From positions 1,186,977,001-1,187,041,000 of the forward strand of contig CM028132.1 of NCBI GenBank assembly GCA_016271365.2: a stretch of DNA of 64,000 nt, in the 5' to 3' direction. Position 1 is the stretch's first letter. The number at the start of each line of letters is the position of its first letter. Below the pieces are notes generated by a model that saw nothing but the letters and a program-made list of their open reading frames with translations, made no database searches and was not told the origin of the DNA. The position numbers and the translations under genes were made by a program. Shown here piece by piece: positions 10,850-22,009 of this stretch. Source of the DNA: Neoceratodus forsteri (lineage: Eukaryota > Chordata > Ceratodontiformes > Ceratodontidae).

Positions 10850-11520
10850 ATGGTTATTACCTACTGCAAGAGCCCTCTCAAAGTAAGATCTTAGGATCTG
10901 TGCTCAAAGACACCCTGTCTTTGTGGAAAATCAAATAAGGATCCTCATCAGAGGGCCTGAAGCTCTGAAATTCTTCAAGAAGAAGTAATAGCAACTAAAA
11001 ATAATGCTTTCTAAGAAAGAAAGTGGAGCTTGCAAGTTGCGACTGGCTCAAAAGTAGACAGGGTCAACTTCTCCAAAACAAAATTCAAATCCCAAGCTGG
11101 GACGGGGAACAGATTGGAGGCTTCAGTAGCAGGATGCCTTTCAAAAAGGTAAGGGAGACATCCAGCTGAGCTATGGTATGGTCACTCATAGGCTCATGAA
11201 AGGCCAATATAACTGAAAGGTGCACCTTGAGGGAGGAGTTCTGGAGACCTGAGTCAGACAGTGAGATCAGACAGTCCAGAATCTGGTTCACCAGGCAGGT
11301 GAAAAGGTCCAGATTATGCTTGGCAGCCCATATGGCAAACCACTTCCACTTTATGACATAGGAAGGCTTTCAGGCAGCCACTACAACGTCCACCACTATG
11401 TTGGAAACCCCAAATCTGGTGATGGCTATGTCCTCAGGAGCCAAGCATGCAGATGGAGGGACCCGAGATTGGCATGGACCAGGGTCCCCTGATCACGGGT
11501 CAGCAGGTTCCTGCAGAGAG
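10850..11520 (-). pseudogene. DIRS tyrosine recombinase fragment
   Basis: Minus-strand translation at 11085-11291 contains ILDCLISLSDSGLQNSSLKVHLSVI, the counterpart of the recombinase N-terminal region in the better DIRS copies (ILDYLWSL...LRSSTLR). The DNA at 10900-11040 matches the box I region of the copy near 16.4-16.5 kb (CTTTGTGGAAAATCAAATAAG against CCTGTGGAAGACCAGATAAG). Frames are broken. Flanking sequence at 10.41-10.85 kb may be more of the same element, but I cannot prove it. Confidence 0.55.
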
Positions 11521-11879
11521 GGAGAGTGATTGTAGGTTCTTCCGCCAGCTGCTGTAGAAGAGGAAACCATATTTGGCGTGGAGACTGCAAGAGGCCCTGG
11601 GGGCGACCTGGACGATGGAGCAGTGAGCAGGCAGTTGCATCGCAGGGCGTGGCAAAGGGATAGGCAGATTCAGAGGACAGCAGGAGCGAAGCAGAATCGG
11701 GGAGCTCAACAGCAAAACAAGTAAAAAATATTCATTTTGGGAGCTGGAGGAGGGAAGAGGGGCACATGGACTTCAGGGTGCAGATGGCTGGGAGGAGGGA
11801 GGAACAGCATAATAGTAATGAATGGGCAAGGCCCAGAGCTGGACTATGGGTGGTGGGAGAACAAGGGCATGACAGCGTT

Positions 11880-12681
11880 GTCCCGCATTGAACTTTAAGT
11901 TTATGCCCTGCTTGCAGTGAATTTGGGAATAAACAGTGAACAACTGCACATGAGAACAGAATAAAGACTATGTGCCCTGTTTTGCAGAGATTATGAGGGA
12001 ACCAGAACTTAATGTGCTCTGCTGCTATGTTGTGTGCCCAGCATCTTTGCAGTGAACATTTGGGAACAGATAAGACTAAGTAAGCAGCCCTGCTGCTGAG
12101 ATCTCGGTAACCAGAAGTAATGTGCTCAGCTACTAAAGTTGTGTGCCCTGCTCTTGACTTTGCAGTGAATTTGGAAACAGAAAAAGAGACTAAGTAAAAT
12201 GTGCCCTGCTTTGCAGAGATTGGGGCAACCATAACTTAATTAATGTGCCCTGCTTATGCCCTTCATCTGCACTGAACATCTGGGAACACAATAAGACTAA
12301 GTTAATGTGCCCTGCTAGTTGTGTGCCCACGTGCAGTGAACAATTTGGAAACAGAAAAAGAGACCAAGTATTGTGCCCTGCTTTGCAGAGATTGGGAGAA
12401 CCCGATTTATTTAATGTGCCCTTCGTCTGCAGTGAACATTGGACACAGAATAAGACTAAGTTAATGTGCCCTGCTTTTGCAGAGATGGGGGAACCAGAAC
12501 TTATTTAATGTACCCTGCTTCTTCTGCAGTGAACATTTGGGAACAGAATAAGACTAAGTTAATATGCCCTGCTTTTGCAGAGATCTGTGTGCCCACATGC
12601 AGTGAGCAATTTGGGAACATAGAAAAAGAGACTAAGTATTGTGCCCTGCTTTGCAAAGATTGGGGGAACCAGAACTTATTT
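11880..12681. repeat. Tandem satellite array, left part
   Basis: Repeated phrases recur in order: TGTGCCCTGC..., TTTGCAGAGATTGGGG..., ACCAGAACTTA..., CTGCAGTGAACATTTGGGAA and CAGAATAAGACTAAGTTAATG. Units are of two alternating types, giving a higher-order period of roughly 200 bp. Apparent reading frames here are translations of the repeat, not genes. The array is cut by the CR1 LINE at 12.69-15.09 kb and resumes at 15093. Confidence 0.8.
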
Positions 12682-12689
12682 AGACACAT

Positions 12690-15092
12690 GGTGGATTCCT
12701 AGCAGGGGAAGGGCCTCAAACAACTGGTACAACAACCCACAAGAGACAGGGCTATCCTAGATCTAGTACTGACTAACAGGGAAGGGATCACAGATCTCCA
12801 GATAGAAGGTCACCTGGGGGCCAGTGACCATCACATGGTATGGTTCAATTTGGCCACTACATTTAAATCATCCCATTTCAAGGCAAAAATATGGGACTTC
12901 AGAGGAGCTGACTTTGATAAAATGGCCAACAGAGTTAAGCTAGTCCTGGCAAAAAGAAACACAGGTGAGGGGGTACAGGCAAAGTGGGCAACCATTAAGG
13001 ATGCAATACCTGAAGCAACATCCCACTGTGTTAGAGAGAAAAGGAAGTGCAAAAAGAAGAAGGAAACCACTTTGGTTCTCAAATACAGTAGCAGAAAAGG
13101 TCAGAGCCAAAAGGTTGGCCTTCAGGAAATATAAGGGAACACAGCAGGATGAAGATAGCGAGGCATACCAAACTGCCCTAAGAGGAGCAGGGAAGGCAGT
13201 AAGGCAGGCAAAGTCCCAAACTGAGGAAACACTGGCACGGACAGTAGAAGAAGGTGACAAGACTTTCTATAGATACATTAGTGAAAGGAGAAAGTCCAGA
13301 GGGGGGTATTGCTAAGCTCAAAGGAGAAAAGGGCGCATGTGAGGAGGAGGACCCTGTAAAAGCATCTATCCTACATAGATACTTTTGCTCAGTATTTACT
13401 GAAGAGAAGGTAGGGCAGGGCCCACAGCTCAGCACCATGGACACAGAGGGGAGGAGGGTAAGAACTACTCCCTTTGCAAAAGAAAGGGTCCTACAAGAGC
13501 TCGCTAAGCTCAGGGTGTACAAGGCAATGGGACTTGATGGCATATATCCCGGGGTACTTAAGGAGCTAAGAGTGGAACTAGCAGAGCCATTAGCAGAACT
13601 GTTTAGCGAGTCTCTGAGCACAGGAGAGGTCCCAGAAGACTGGAGAAGGGCTCATGTGATCCCGCTCCACAAGAGTGGTAGCAGGGAACTACAGACCAGT
13701 CAGTCTTACCTCAGCAGTGGGCAAGATTATGGAGGCACTCCTTATGGAAAGGATAGTGCAACACCTGGAATCCATAGGGGCACAGGATCCAAGACAGCAT
13801 GGGTTTACAAAAGGCAGGTCCTGTCAAACTAATCTCATAGATTTCTTTGACTGGCTAACCAGAGTGGTGGACCATGGGGGTGCAGTTGATGTCGCCTAGC
13901 TTGACTTCAGCAAAGCCTTCGACACTGTTCCACATAGAAGATGGATAAATAAGCTGGGTATGCTCAGAGTGGGTCAGAAGTTGGTCAACTGGGTGGCAAA
14001 CTGGTTGACGGGCAGAAAACAGAGAGTGGTGGTAGGTGGTAAATGGTATACAGTCAGAAGAGATGCAAGTCACAAGTGAGGTACCTCAGGGATCAGTCCT
14101 GGGGCCAGTCCTCTTCAATATCTTCATTAGCGACATTGCTGATGGACTAGAGGGTAAGGCTTGTCTGTTTGCAGATGACACCAAGATCTGCAACAGAGTA
14201 GATGATCCAGATGGGGTGGGCAGAATGAGAAGAGATCTAGATAAACTAGCAAAATGGTCAGAAGAGTGGCAACTGGGATTTAATGCAAAGAAGTGCAAGA
14301 TCATGCACATAGGGAAGAGAAACCCTGAAGCCACCTACAGGCTGGGAGGGGAGTTGCTGGCAGTCACAAAGGAAGAAAGAGACTTGGGCATCATCACCGA
14401 TGACCTGAAATCATCCAAGCAGACCTCTAAAGCAGTAGGTAAGGCTAGGGGGATGTTAGGGTGTATTAGTAAGGGTACCACAAGTTGTAGGAGGGAGGTA
14501 ATAATACCACTTTACAAGACACTGGTTAGGCCCCATCTGGAGTACTGCGTGCAGTACTGGCAGCCACACCTTCACAAGGACATTAACCAAATTGAGGCAG
14601 TCCAGAGAAGGGCAACTAAAATGGTGCAGGGACCGCATCAGAAGACATATGAGGACAGATTAACGGAGCTCAATATGTATACCCTTGAGCAAAGGAGGGA
14701 GAGAGGTGATATGATCGAAACATTCAAACATCTTAAGGGCATTAACAAGGTGAAAGAGTATAACATGTTTAAATATAAGAAAAATAGCATTACAAGAGGA
14801 CACAGCATGAGATTAGAGGGAGGCTGATTAAGGGGGAATGTGAAGAAATTCTTTTTCACAGAAAGAGTGGAGGATGCATGGAACGGCCTATCTCAGGAAG
14901 TGGTGGTTATGAATACAGTGTAGGGCTTCAAACAGGCATGGGATAGGCATAAGGGAACAATACAGACGAGTATGAATAGATAGGCCACTGACAGAGCAAA
15001 GGCCAATGGCACATTTATAAGGTAGAAAAATAAATGGGCAGACTGGATGGGCCTTGCGGTCCTTATCTGCCGTCAACCTCTAGGTTTCTATG
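12690..15092 (+). mobile_element. CR1 LINE, 5'-truncated
   Basis: It starts within the C-terminal part of the endonuclease region (homologous to 53.6 kb) and runs through the RT and C-terminus to the 3' end CCGTCAACCTCTAGGTTTCTATG. It sits inside the satellite array, whose unit resumes directly after it. CR1 elements are usually heavily 5'-truncated and lack clear target-site duplications, as seen here. Confidence 0.85.
12835..14827 (+). pseudogene. CR1 ORF2 remnant: endonuclease end, RT, C-terminus
   Basis: Three overlapping frames encode the connector after the endonuclease (12835-13315), the RT palm start (13254-13832; KAMGLDGIYPGVLKEL, PEDWRRAHVIPLHKSG), a central piece (13675-13899; NYRPVSLTSAVGK, GFTKGRSCQTNLIDFFDW) and the catalytic region plus C-terminus (14036-14827; [51 protein letters not shown]). 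The F-A-D-D box is intact, but frameshifts near 13670 and 13900 and a stop near 13900 disable the protein. This is the least decayed CR1 RT core in the window. Confidence 0.85.
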
Positions 15093-15240
15093 TAATGTGC
15101 CCTGCTTCATCTGCAGTGAACATTTGGGAATAGAATAAGACTAAGTTAATGTGTCCTGCTTTTCCAGAGTCTGTATTCTGCCCAATATTTATTGTGCCAT
15201 TATGTTGCGTGCCCTGCATCTGCAGTGAACATTTAGAAGA
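15093..15240. repeat. Tandem satellite array, right part
   Basis: TAATGTGCCCTGCTTCATCTG, CAGTGAACATTTGGGAATAG and AATAAGACTAAGTTAATGTG continue the array of 11.88-12.68 kb directly after the CR1 3' end, confirming a CR1 insertion into the array. From 15240 to 15525 I see no feature. Confidence 0.75.
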
Positions 15241-15525
15241 TTCTGGGTGTTACGGTTCCAGTTGTTATGCTGGGGCAGCGGATTATTTAATTTGCCACAA
15301 CTCACGATGGATCACGCTCACGTCCACGAATTCACAGTCACGAATATTCATGGTCTGCTTTGGCAGAAATCCTATCTCGGCTCTTGAATGTATGTGTGCC
15401 GCTCACTGCACAACTGCTGTCTAAAAATGGCTAAATAAAACAGTATCAGTCTCAGAAACTTGTGTAAATGTGTATGTTATCAACATAGAGCAAGACAAGT
15501 ACATTTTATGGTGTTTTGAACAAAA

Positions 15526-15684
15526 AATACAGGTTACTCACCTCTAACAGGAGTTCTAGGAATGGTATATGCTGTTCATCCACACTTATTGGCAGGTTCC
15601 TTGCCGTTTTAAATCTTGCCGGAAGGTCTTAAAGCTGACTCCTCCCACCCACCTGGGTGATAAAACTCTCGGCTCCGCCCCATG
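15526..15684 (-). repeat. DIRS right inverted terminal repeat with 3' extension
   Basis: From TTCTAGGAATGG (15554) to the CTCGGCTCCGCCCCATGG region (about 15684) this is the inverted copy of 21289-21421. An additional 28 or so bases at the outer end (15526-15553) have no partner in the left repeat but are found complemented in the internal region at 15776-15803. A short extension of the right ITR is a known DIRS-1 trait. Confidence 0.85.
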
Positions 15685-15745
15685 GCTCCACATCTAGCCC
15701 GCTGGAAGCCAGCTTGTGCGTCGAAGCCGGGGAGGTCGGGTGGGT

Positions 15746-15850
15746 TGTGTGGATGAACAACATATACCATTCATAGAACTCCTGTTACAGGTGAGTAACC
15801 TGTATTTCTAGGGACATGGATATGTTTTTCAATCCACACTTATTGGCAGA
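15746..15850 (-). repeat. DIRS internal complementary region (ICR)
   Basis: The first arm (15746-15803) is the inverted copy of the right terminus, including its extension (landmark GTTACAGGTGAGTAACCTGT). The second arm (15804-15850) is inverted relative to the left terminus at 21375-21421 (landmark CTAGGGACATGGATATG). A single internal block thus bridges both ends of the element, as required by the circular-intermediate model for DIRS elements. Confidence 0.85.
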
Positions 15851-15893
15851 CTCCTAGAAGTTCTCCGGGAGGAGGGAGACAAGCCACACACCC

Positions 15894-16804
15894 CTATTTA
15901 GGAAGCAAGGACTGGAGAACCGAGGTCCCAAAACCAGCATCCTGGCGTGACTCAAGGTCAATGTGGTAGTGGGTAATGAAGGTGTGTGCTGACTTCCAGG
16001 TAGCATCCCTGCAGATTTCCTGGATAGGGACCTCCCTGGAAACAGCCACCGATGCATCGGTATGGCATGTAGAATGAGCTCTTATCCCTTTGGGAGGCTC
16101 CATGCCCACCAACCTATAGCAGAGATCTATGCAGGAAGTGACCCACCTGCCTATCGTCCACTTGGCTGCAGGTCTGCCCAGTGCGGCTTCAGTGTAGGTG
16201 ACAAACAGCTGGTGAACCTCTCCCCGAACTTCAGCCATCCGCTCCTTATAGTAAGAGAGTGCTCTTCTATGGTCCAAAGTATGGAGCCTATATTCAGCCT
16301 CCTGAGGTGTGATTGGGGTAGAACACCGGCAGAGTCAACACCTGGTTAAGGTGAAACTCTGACAGCACCTTCGGAAGGAATTTCAGGGAGGGGGGCGCAG
16401 GACAGCCTTGTCCCTGTGGAAGACCAGATAAGCAGACTCGATGGAAAGCGCCTGGAGCTCTCCCATCCTTTTGGCTGACGTGACAGCCACTAAGAAGGCA
16501 GTCTTCCACGACAGGTGAGAGATGTCACACCTGTGCATCGGTTCGAATGGCTTGCCCATGAACTCAGCCAATACCAGCAGTAGATCCCACGGAAGTGGAG
16601 GTTCTTTCACCGAAGGGGATATATGATCAAAGCCACTGAAAAAGCACCTGACCACCTTCTGCGCCACCGACAGCTTCCCGTCCGGTGCCCGGTAAGCAGA
16701 GATGGCTGCCAGGTGCACCTTAGGGTTGATGACCGAAGCCCTAGCTGAGAAAGGGACCACAGGTAGTCCAGAATGCTAGCCAAAGGACAGGAGGAAGGGT
16801 CCAA
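15894..16804 (-). pseudogene. DIRS tyrosine recombinase
   Basis: Minus-strand pieces in several frames (16804-16607, 16760-16383, 16509-16294, 16277-15894) make up one recombinase of roughly 300 residues. Visible motifs are ILDYLWSLSQLGLRSSTL (N-terminal core-binding region), TSAKRMGELQAL (box I Arg), RAHSTCHTDAS (box II) and FITHYHIDL (the catalytic Tyr region). At box II the expected H-x-x-R is H-S-T-C: the codon at 16065-16067 reads TGC where the 45.6-52.2 kb copy has CGC, a CpG-type transition. The enzyme would integrate the circular DNA intermediate; here it is disabled. Confidence 0.85.
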
Positions 16805-16965
16805 CCCCTTATCCTGACACCAAACGGAGAATCACTTCCATTTGAAGGCATAGCATTTTCTGGTCAATTCCTTACGGGATGCCTCAATGATGTTGAGGAC
16901 CTCGTCGGAAAGACCAAAGGCCTGGAACTCTAGCTGCTCAGGAACCAGGCCATCAGGTGCAGGGA

Positions 16966-18838
16966 TTAAAGGTCCGGGTGGAGTACCTTCCCCTGGTTAA
17001 CTGAGATCAGGTCTGGGCGGGCTGGGAGCCGCTTCGGAAGCCTGGAGCTGAGGCTGAGGAGATCTGGATACCAGAACTGGTGGGGCCAGTCTGGGGCTAC
17101 CAGAATCACCTGCGCCTTGTCCCTCCTCACATTGAGAAGCACCTTGTGGATCAAGGGAAACAGGGAAAAGGCGTAGAAGAGGCCCAGGGTCCACGGCCTC
17201 GAGAAGGCATCCCCCCGCAGTGAGCCCTGCTGAGGGAGGACGGCATGAAACAGCCTCAGCTTTGCATTCTCCCTGTAGGCAAACAGGTCCACCTGAGGTG
17301 TGCCCCAGTCGGAGAACAGATCATGTACTACCTTCGGCAGGAGAGACCACTCGTGAGATGCAGCCCCTATCCAGCTTAGGGCATCGGCCAGAGTGTTGGA
17401 GGCTCCTGCCACAAGGATGGCTAGGAGATCCGTCTCCAGGCTGCTCACGAGGACCAAGTGCGGAGAGCTTCCTTGCACAGGGGCAAGGAGCACGTCCCAC
17501 CCTGGCGGTTTAGGTAGTACATGGTTGTGGTGCTGTCCGTCTGGACCACTTGACCCCGTACAAACGGAACAAAGGCGGTGAGGGCTAGTTGGACCACTCA
17601 AAGCTTCAGCAGGTTGATGTGGCATCGAGACTCCCGAGGGGACCAGAGGCCATGCGCTCTGTTCTCCCCCAGATGGGCATCCCAACCCATCACAGAGGCA
17701 TCGGTCGTTAGAGTGACCGTTGACTCAGGGTGGACAAATGGGATGCCCTCCTGCAGATGAGCCGGAACGATCCACCACTGGAAAGCACTCCACATCTCCT
17801 GGGTCACTGCCACTGGCTGGTCCACAGGACCGGAGCACTGTGACCATTGGCCTGCCAGTCCCCACTGAAGGGGATGCATGTGCCAATGGGCCCAACGAAC
17901 CATGCTGATGCAGGCCGCCATGAGGCCCAGGAGGCGCAGGAAGTCCTGGGCAGGGCGCGATTGCCCAACCAGAAATGATTGGGCAAAGGAGGGAAGAACC
18001 TCAGCCCTGTCTGCCGGCAGCCATGCTCTGGCTCGAACAGAGTCAAGCTGTCCCCCGATGAATTGAATCACCTGCGCTGGCACAAGTTACGATTTGGCCT
18101 CGTTGATGAGGAGGCCAATCTGAGAGCAGACCTGGAGGGCCAGATCCCTGGACCACGCCACCTCTAGTCTGGAGGGGGCTGCAATCAGCCAGTCACCCAG
18201 GTAAGGGTACAACCAGACCCTTCGGTGCCGCAGGAATGCTGTCACCACTGCCATGCATTTGGTGAAGACCCTGGGAGCTGGAGAGAAACCGAAGGGCATG
18301 GCCTGGAACTCGTAAAGGGACCCCTCCACTCTGAAGTGCAGGAATCGCTGGTGGGATGGACGGATTGGGATGTGAAAGAATGCATCCTGGAGATCCATAG
18401 AACAGAACCACACACCTCGTTCCAGGGATGGAATGATCTGTGCCAGAGTGACCATCCTGAAGGTTCGAGACCTTAGGAACTCGTTCAGGTCATGTAGGTC
18501 TAGAATGGGGCACCAGCCCCCATCCGTTTTGGGACCAGGAAATACCCGGACACAAACCCTGGGTCTGTTGGAGGATACGCCACTTCCCTGATCACCTCCT
18601 TCTGGAGGAGCAGGGCAATGTCAGCTCGATGAGCCGACAGAGAGGCTGCGGACCCCGTAGCCCCCCGAGGGTCGACGGCTCGATAGGGTGGGGCCTGCTC
18701 GAATTCCAGGGGCAGACCCTTTCCTATCATTTCCAATACCCAGTGGTCCATGGTGATAGGGGACCAGGCGGAAAGGAAGTGGCAGAGCCATCCCCCCACG
18801 GGGGGAACCTGGGGGGGTGATGAGGCAGGGGGAGACAC
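16966..18838 (-). pseudogene. DIRS reverse transcriptase and RNase H
   Basis: Minus-strand frames 18838-18500 and 18455-18087 hold the RT (PVGGWLCHFLSAW, FCSMDLQDAFFHIPI, HFRVEGSLYEFQAMPFG, VWLYPYLGDWLIAAPS). Frames 18083-17598 and 17685-16966 hold the RNase H and downstream region (LTTDASVMGWDAHLG, ESRCHINLL, PQVDLFAYREN, LVAPDWPHQFWYP). The catalytic Y-x-D-D box reads Y-L-G-D; the Gly codon is at 18195-18197. The domain order RT then RNase H then recombinase is the normal DIRS order. Several frameshifts break the frame. Confidence 0.85.
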
Positions 18839-18844
18839 CCCTCA

Positions 18845-21143
18845 ACCCGCTCACTGGGCAGGCTTGGAGGAAGGATCGCCAGGGACCCTCCTGGGCCTTT
18901 TCCTCCCGGCTTTCTGTTGAGGAAGCTGCAGGCTTGGCTTTGGGGTGCCAAGTGCAAGCCTGCTGGCCCTGATGCTGGTGTTGCTGGGCTGGACGTGCTG
19001 CAAGGGCAGAAGGCCAAAAGAGCTTACGCTGCTGCTGGTGGCCTTTGTTCTTCTGGGCAGACGTGATCGGGTCCAAGGTGGCATTGGACCTCGATCCTCT
19101 GCAAATGACCCTCCACCCCGGGATCGAACAAGTCGGTACCCAGGAAGGGTACGTCTGCCAGCTTGTGCTGGGTATCTGCCGTTAAGGTGGAGATCCGCAG
19201 CCAGGCTCTGCGGCGCATGGCCACTGCGGCTGCTACTGACCGGGCACAAGAGTCTCCTATGTCAAGAGCAGTTTGGAGCTGCTGCTTTGTCACCGCCCTT
19301 CTCTGATCCCGCACCTGCTTGACCATAGTCTAGAGGTCAGCCAGGAGATGAGGAATCACCTCATCCAGGGAGCCCCAAAGGGCATGGGAAAAGTGTGCCA
19401 TCAGTACAGCCGAACTGGTCTGACGAAAGCCTAAGGAGGATGCCGCGTAGACTTTACGCCTGGCGTAGTCCAGTTTCTTGGACTCTTTGTCAGGAGGCTT
19501 GCCCACGTCCCGAGCATTTCCGGAAAGTCAGAAAACACTATCAGTCACTAGCCCCTCTGCAGAGGGGTGCTCTGAGTATCCGAAGAGTGAGCTGGTGGGA
19601 ACAGCATACTTCCTGGCCATCCTGGCCGAAGGAGCTGGACAAGAAGCCGGCCGCTGCCATAGCTCCAGAGCCACGCCAACAATGGCTTTGGCCACAGGAA
19701 AGGCCTCCGTAGGAGAATCCCCTTGGTCCAGTATTTCCGTGAGGTGATACTTGGCTCCCTTTGACACGGGTTTGAGCTTCATCCTAGTACATTATGAGAT
19801 AAGCCGAAGCATTCCCATGAATGAGGAAGGGCTCTCGTCCACTGATTGTCCCTCAGAGGACTCCAGGTCGAGGGGCCTGGAGAACAGGAAAGAGTCATCA
19901 TCAGACTCCGAGGAGACCGCAAACCGCTGCCGAGGGCCTGAGCCACCCTCCACCTGCCAAGGCTGATCAGGAGTAAGGGTGACTGACAACCAATGGGGCA
20001 AGCCCTGACCCGACAGAGAATTCTTGGTCGAAGCCCCAGTTTTAGGTTGTGGAGGTGGGGGTTCCACCACAGTGGGTGGTGCAGCTTGTTTCGGCCGAAC
20101 AACCGACGCCGCCTTCGGCTCCTCGATGACCACGAGGGGTTGTTTCGGCCGCTCAGGTGACAGCCACTTAATGGCCGGGGAAGGAGACGGGGTCGGCTTG
20201 TTCCTGGTCAAAGGGAGCTGCTGCCACTTCAGGTCCTCGTAGAACCGATGCAATTTGCGCTGGAGCCTATCCTCCAAGGAGGAAGAAGACAAGGACAAGC
20301 AGCGCCGAGACCGCCGATATCGACAGGATCGGCTGGACCGAGAGGAGGGCCGAGACAGAGACCTTCGGTATTTAAGAGGGTGGGTCTGGGAGGGAGCAGG
20401 GGAACCCGTTCCTCCTTTGGCTTGGGAACCTTAACCGGGGACTCCGGCACAGGAGGCACAGGCAAGTCCTCGGTTTCCACTGGGGGAATCAGTGAAGAAG
20501 GGTTGTCGGCTTCTCCAGTTGACAGCCTCTCCGACGGGTCGAGAAAAATCTCAACTGCGTCGACAGGTGTCTCGGCCGACTGGCCTGACAGGGACACCGT
20601 GAAGCCAGCGGCCTTAGCCGCAACCTCAACCGAAGTAGAGTGTCGACTATCCAGGGAAGGAGACCTCTCCCACGAAAGCCGAAGGTGGGACTTACCCTTT
20701 GAGTCCTTCTTCTTGGACCGAGAGGAATGTCCCGATGGCCCCTCTCCTTAGTGAGAGGATTAACAAAGCTCCTTGAAAGAAGCTGTGTAGGAGGAGCCCA
20801 AAGAGAGGGGGATAAATGCCGCGACCGAGGAAGAAGATGTGGCCTGGGCCGCCTCCTCCCCGAGCGCAATCATCTGCTCAAGTTGCTCAGCTGAGCCCGC
20901 CGCCACGGACACCGCCCAATGGGCCTCCTTCGACTTCACTGGAGGAATACATCTCTCGGGGCACCCAAGTTGAAGTCTGGCAGCACGGTCTTCGAGGACG
21001 TTAACCGAGAAGGACTTGCACAATTCGCAGGCCTGCGGATCGTGATCAAGCCCAAGGCAGTAGACGCACGTGGAGTGCAAATCGGTCCGAGACATCTTCT
21101 GCCCACAAGGGCACCGCCGAAATCCGGGAGTCAATTTGTCCAT
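18845..21143 (-). pseudogene. DIRS gag-like protein
   Basis: The likely start is the ATG at 21143 (minus), just inside the left ITR. The N-terminus has a Cys/His-rich module: C-P-C-G, then H-S-T-C-V-Y-C-L-G-L-D-H and C-E-L-C (about residues 11-50). A Pro/Ser-rich, charged middle follows, then a conserved block VTKQQLQTALDIGDSC...RRRAWLRIST...HKLADVPFLGTDLF near 19300-19100. A glutamine-rich tail precedes the RT. At least four frameshifts separate the pieces. The role as a nucleoprotein is inferred from position; the family is poorly characterised. Confidence 0.75.
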
Positions 21144-21288
21144 CGTAGCCGCAAAGGAAGAAAAAGACTGAAGTCTAGTAAATTTAAATACGAGTTTCGG
21201 TTTAACCGACAAGTTTGGATCCAGGCCTAAAACACAGAGCGCAAAAGGAGGGAACCTGAACTTCCAAGCGGTAAGGAAGATCTGGCGT

Positions 21289-21421
21289 CATGGGGTGGAG
21301 CCGAGAGTTTTATCACCCGGGTGGGTAGGAGGAGCCAGCTTGAAGACCTTCTGGCAAGATTTAAAGCGGCAAGGAACCTGCCAGTAAGTGTGGATTGAAC
21401 AACATATCCATGTCCCTAGAA
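21289..21421 (-). repeat. DIRS left inverted terminal repeat
   Basis: CATGGGGTGGAGCCGAGAG through CATGTCCCTAGA is the inverted counterpart of 15554-15684. Its outer 45 bases are complemented again in the ICR second arm at 15804-15850. The DNA just outside (21422-21524) is AT-rich with repeated GCTAATCA motifs and holds no gene. Confidence 0.85.
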
Positions 21422-21524
21422 TATGAATTTCTGGTAACTGCTAATCAACTTCGGCCAGTTGCTAATCATTTTTAACTTTGATTAGCAAAGGCCGCTAATC
21501 AAGTCTCTGACACTAATTTATGCC

Positions 21525-21985
21525 TCAGAGTGCGCATATGGAGCTTGGCCAGTGGAACGATGGGTATGGCTGCCGCTATCAGACCCAACAGTTTCAGGTA
21601 CACCCTGGCTGGGATGTAATGGCTCTGGGCCACCTCCTGAGCCTGAGCAAGATGGCTTCCCACCCTGTCCCGAGGCAGAAAGGCCTTCCCCTGCACCGAA
21701 TCTCGAACCACCCCTATGTATTGCTGTCTTTGGGAGGGCACAATGACTGACTTGGGCTGACTGACAATAATGCCCAAGGAGAGAAACAACTGGAGAGTTC
21801 TCGCTAAGGTCTCCAGAGGCAATTCTCTGGATGGGGGCCTTTAGAAGCCAATCATCCAGGTATGGGAAAATGTACATTCCCTCCATTATGAGTGCCGCAG
21901 TCACTGCTGCAAAGCACTTGGTAAAGACCAGCGGCGCAGAGGACAAGCCAAAAGGCAGCACCTTGAACTGGTAATGCTCATCCAC
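21525..21985 (-). pseudogene. DIRS RT fragment (older copy A)
   Basis: The minus strand encodes YQFKVLPFGLSSAPLVFTK, FPYLDDWLLKAP and YIGVVRDSVQGKAFLPRD...VYLKLLGLIAAAIPIVP, i.e. the RT catalytic core (Y-L-D-D intact) into the RT/RNase H connector. It breaks off at about 21990, where recombinase-region sequence of another copy starts, so it is a separate fragment. Confidence 0.75.
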
Positions 21986-22009
21986 TTAAATGAGTAAATT
22001 TTACAAGTT

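Larger units (their letters stand above)
15526..21421 (-). mobile_element. DIRS-type YR retrotransposon, complete architecture, inactive
   Basis: On the minus strand the order is left ITR, gag, RT, RNase H, tyrosine recombinase, internal complementary region, right ITR. Total length is about 5.9 kb, in the range of DIRS elements. No LTR, integrase or target-site duplication is seen. All reading frames carry frameshifts, the RT box reads Y-L-G-D and the recombinase HxxR box reads H-S-T-C, so it is dead. The methyltransferase domain found in some DIRS elements was not recognised. It shares organisation and sequence with 45.57-52.22 kb. Confidence 0.9.

Noticed and set aside
11732..12689. Cys-rich frames on both strands (up to 166 codons)
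   Set aside because: They follow the satellite unit and change frame with it; no independent coding signal.
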